5,185 nt of DNA, from assembly GCA_003488525.1 (NCBI GenBank), contig DNLG01000161.1, positions 12,848 to 18,032 on the forward strand. The letters are read 5' to 3'. The notes beneath the pieces were generated by a model. The model made no database searches. It had not been told where the DNA came from and saw nothing but the letters and a program-made list of their open reading frames with translations. The stretch's first letter is position 1, and the number at the start of each line of letters is the position of its first letter. The stretch comes from Bacteroidota bacterium. Lineage in GTDB: Bacteria > Bacteroidota > Ignavibacteria > Kapaibacteriales > Kapaibacteriaceae. Positions 4,958 through 5,185 of this stretch are shown in pieces. The position numbers were made by a program, and so were the translations under genes.

Positions 4958-5185
4958 CTAATCAGATTTGAACGAGATAGGAACGCGCACCCACATTGTT
5001 GTTGGCACGCGGTTCAGAAGTCCGGGCGTAAAGCGCAGACAACGAATAGCCCTGGCTGCCGCTTCATCGAAGGCGACATTATCCGACTCAAGAATCACCA
5101 GGTCGTCGACCATTCCATTGGCACCAACCAGCGCTGCGATTAACACCGTGCCGGAGAGTCCGCGCTGACGTGCCACTGCCGGATA
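4958..5185 (-). CDS. TonB C-terminal domain protein, C-terminal part
   Basis: These are the last 75 residues of a protein whose gene enters from the right edge. The segment is a TonB C-terminal domain: YPAVARQRGLSGTVLIAALV (start of the domain), GANGMVDDLVILESD, FDEAAARAIRCLRFTPGL and the final strand TTMWVRVPISFKSD. In TonB this periplasmic domain contacts the TonB box of outer-membrane receptors and passes on energy from ExbBD. The same domain also occurs in other envelope proteins, so without the N-terminus (membrane anchor, Pro-rich region, or a peptidase or sensor domain) this need not be a true TonB. The frame stays open to the edge, and the internal GTG at 5174-5176 encodes a conserved position in the domain, so it is not the start. 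It stops with TAG 21 bp before the deacetylase gene, and the two are probably co-transcribed. Confidence 0.88.
   Translation of the reverse strand, partial: YPAVARQRGLSGTVLIAALVGANGMVDDLVILESDNVAFDEAAARAIRCLRFTPGLLNRVPTTMWVRVPISFKSD

Noticed and set aside
1..5185. tRNA or rRNA genes, CRISPR arrays, insertion sequences, toxin-antitoxin or defence genes
   Set aside because: I saw no cloverleaf, regularly spaced repeats, terminal inverted repeats, transposase motifs or small paired genes. The gene content is ordinary chromosomal envelope and metabolism.

Overview
The window is compact bacterial chromosomal DNA, GC-rich by eye, with seven protein-coding genes (two cut by the window edges) and short intergenic gaps. 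There are no RNA genes, CRISPR arrays, insertion sequences or phage genes. The acyl-CoA carboxylase N-terminus (GGCPSAG segment), the form of SecG, the secreted TPR protein and a class IV-type histone-deacetylase-like enzyme beside a TonB-type protein suggest a Gram-negative member of the Bacteroidota/Chlorobiota (FCB) group, possibly an Ignavibacteria- or Kapabacteria-like lineage. That placement rests on remembered family resemblance, not a search.

Layout, left to right. (1) Minus strand, 1-1905: a secreted TPR-repeat protein (802-1905) is followed 47 bp downstream by secG (383-754). A clear intrinsic terminator (about 304-333) comes next, then the start of an acyl-CoA carboxylase carboxyltransferase subunit (3-278) that runs off the left edge. 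(2) A 177-bp divergent intergenic region (1906-2082) holds a good Shine-Dalgarno for the rightward gene, a weak sigma70-like promoter candidate and a small hairpin. (3) Plus strand, 2083-4040: two exported proteins in a likely operon with a 47-bp gap. The first has a PDZ domain and what looks like an inactivated S41 (Ctp-like) protease core with a Met/His-rich tail. The second is a TraB/GumN family protein. (4) Minus strand, 4028-5185: the C-terminal end of a TonB-domain protein enters from the right edge, followed 21 bp later by a complete HDAC-superfamily deacetylase. The HDAC gene overlaps the end of the TraB/GumN gene tail-to-tail by 13 bp.

Most of these products act at or beyond the cytoplasmic membrane: SecG in protein export, three with signal peptides, and one with a TonB C-terminal domain. 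The carboxylase and the deacetylase are cytoplasmic. Most of the window looks ordinary. The least routine item is the PDZ/pseudo-S41 protein with its Met/His-rich tail, encoded with the TraB/GumN protein. I see no convincing evidence of a new multi-gene system.
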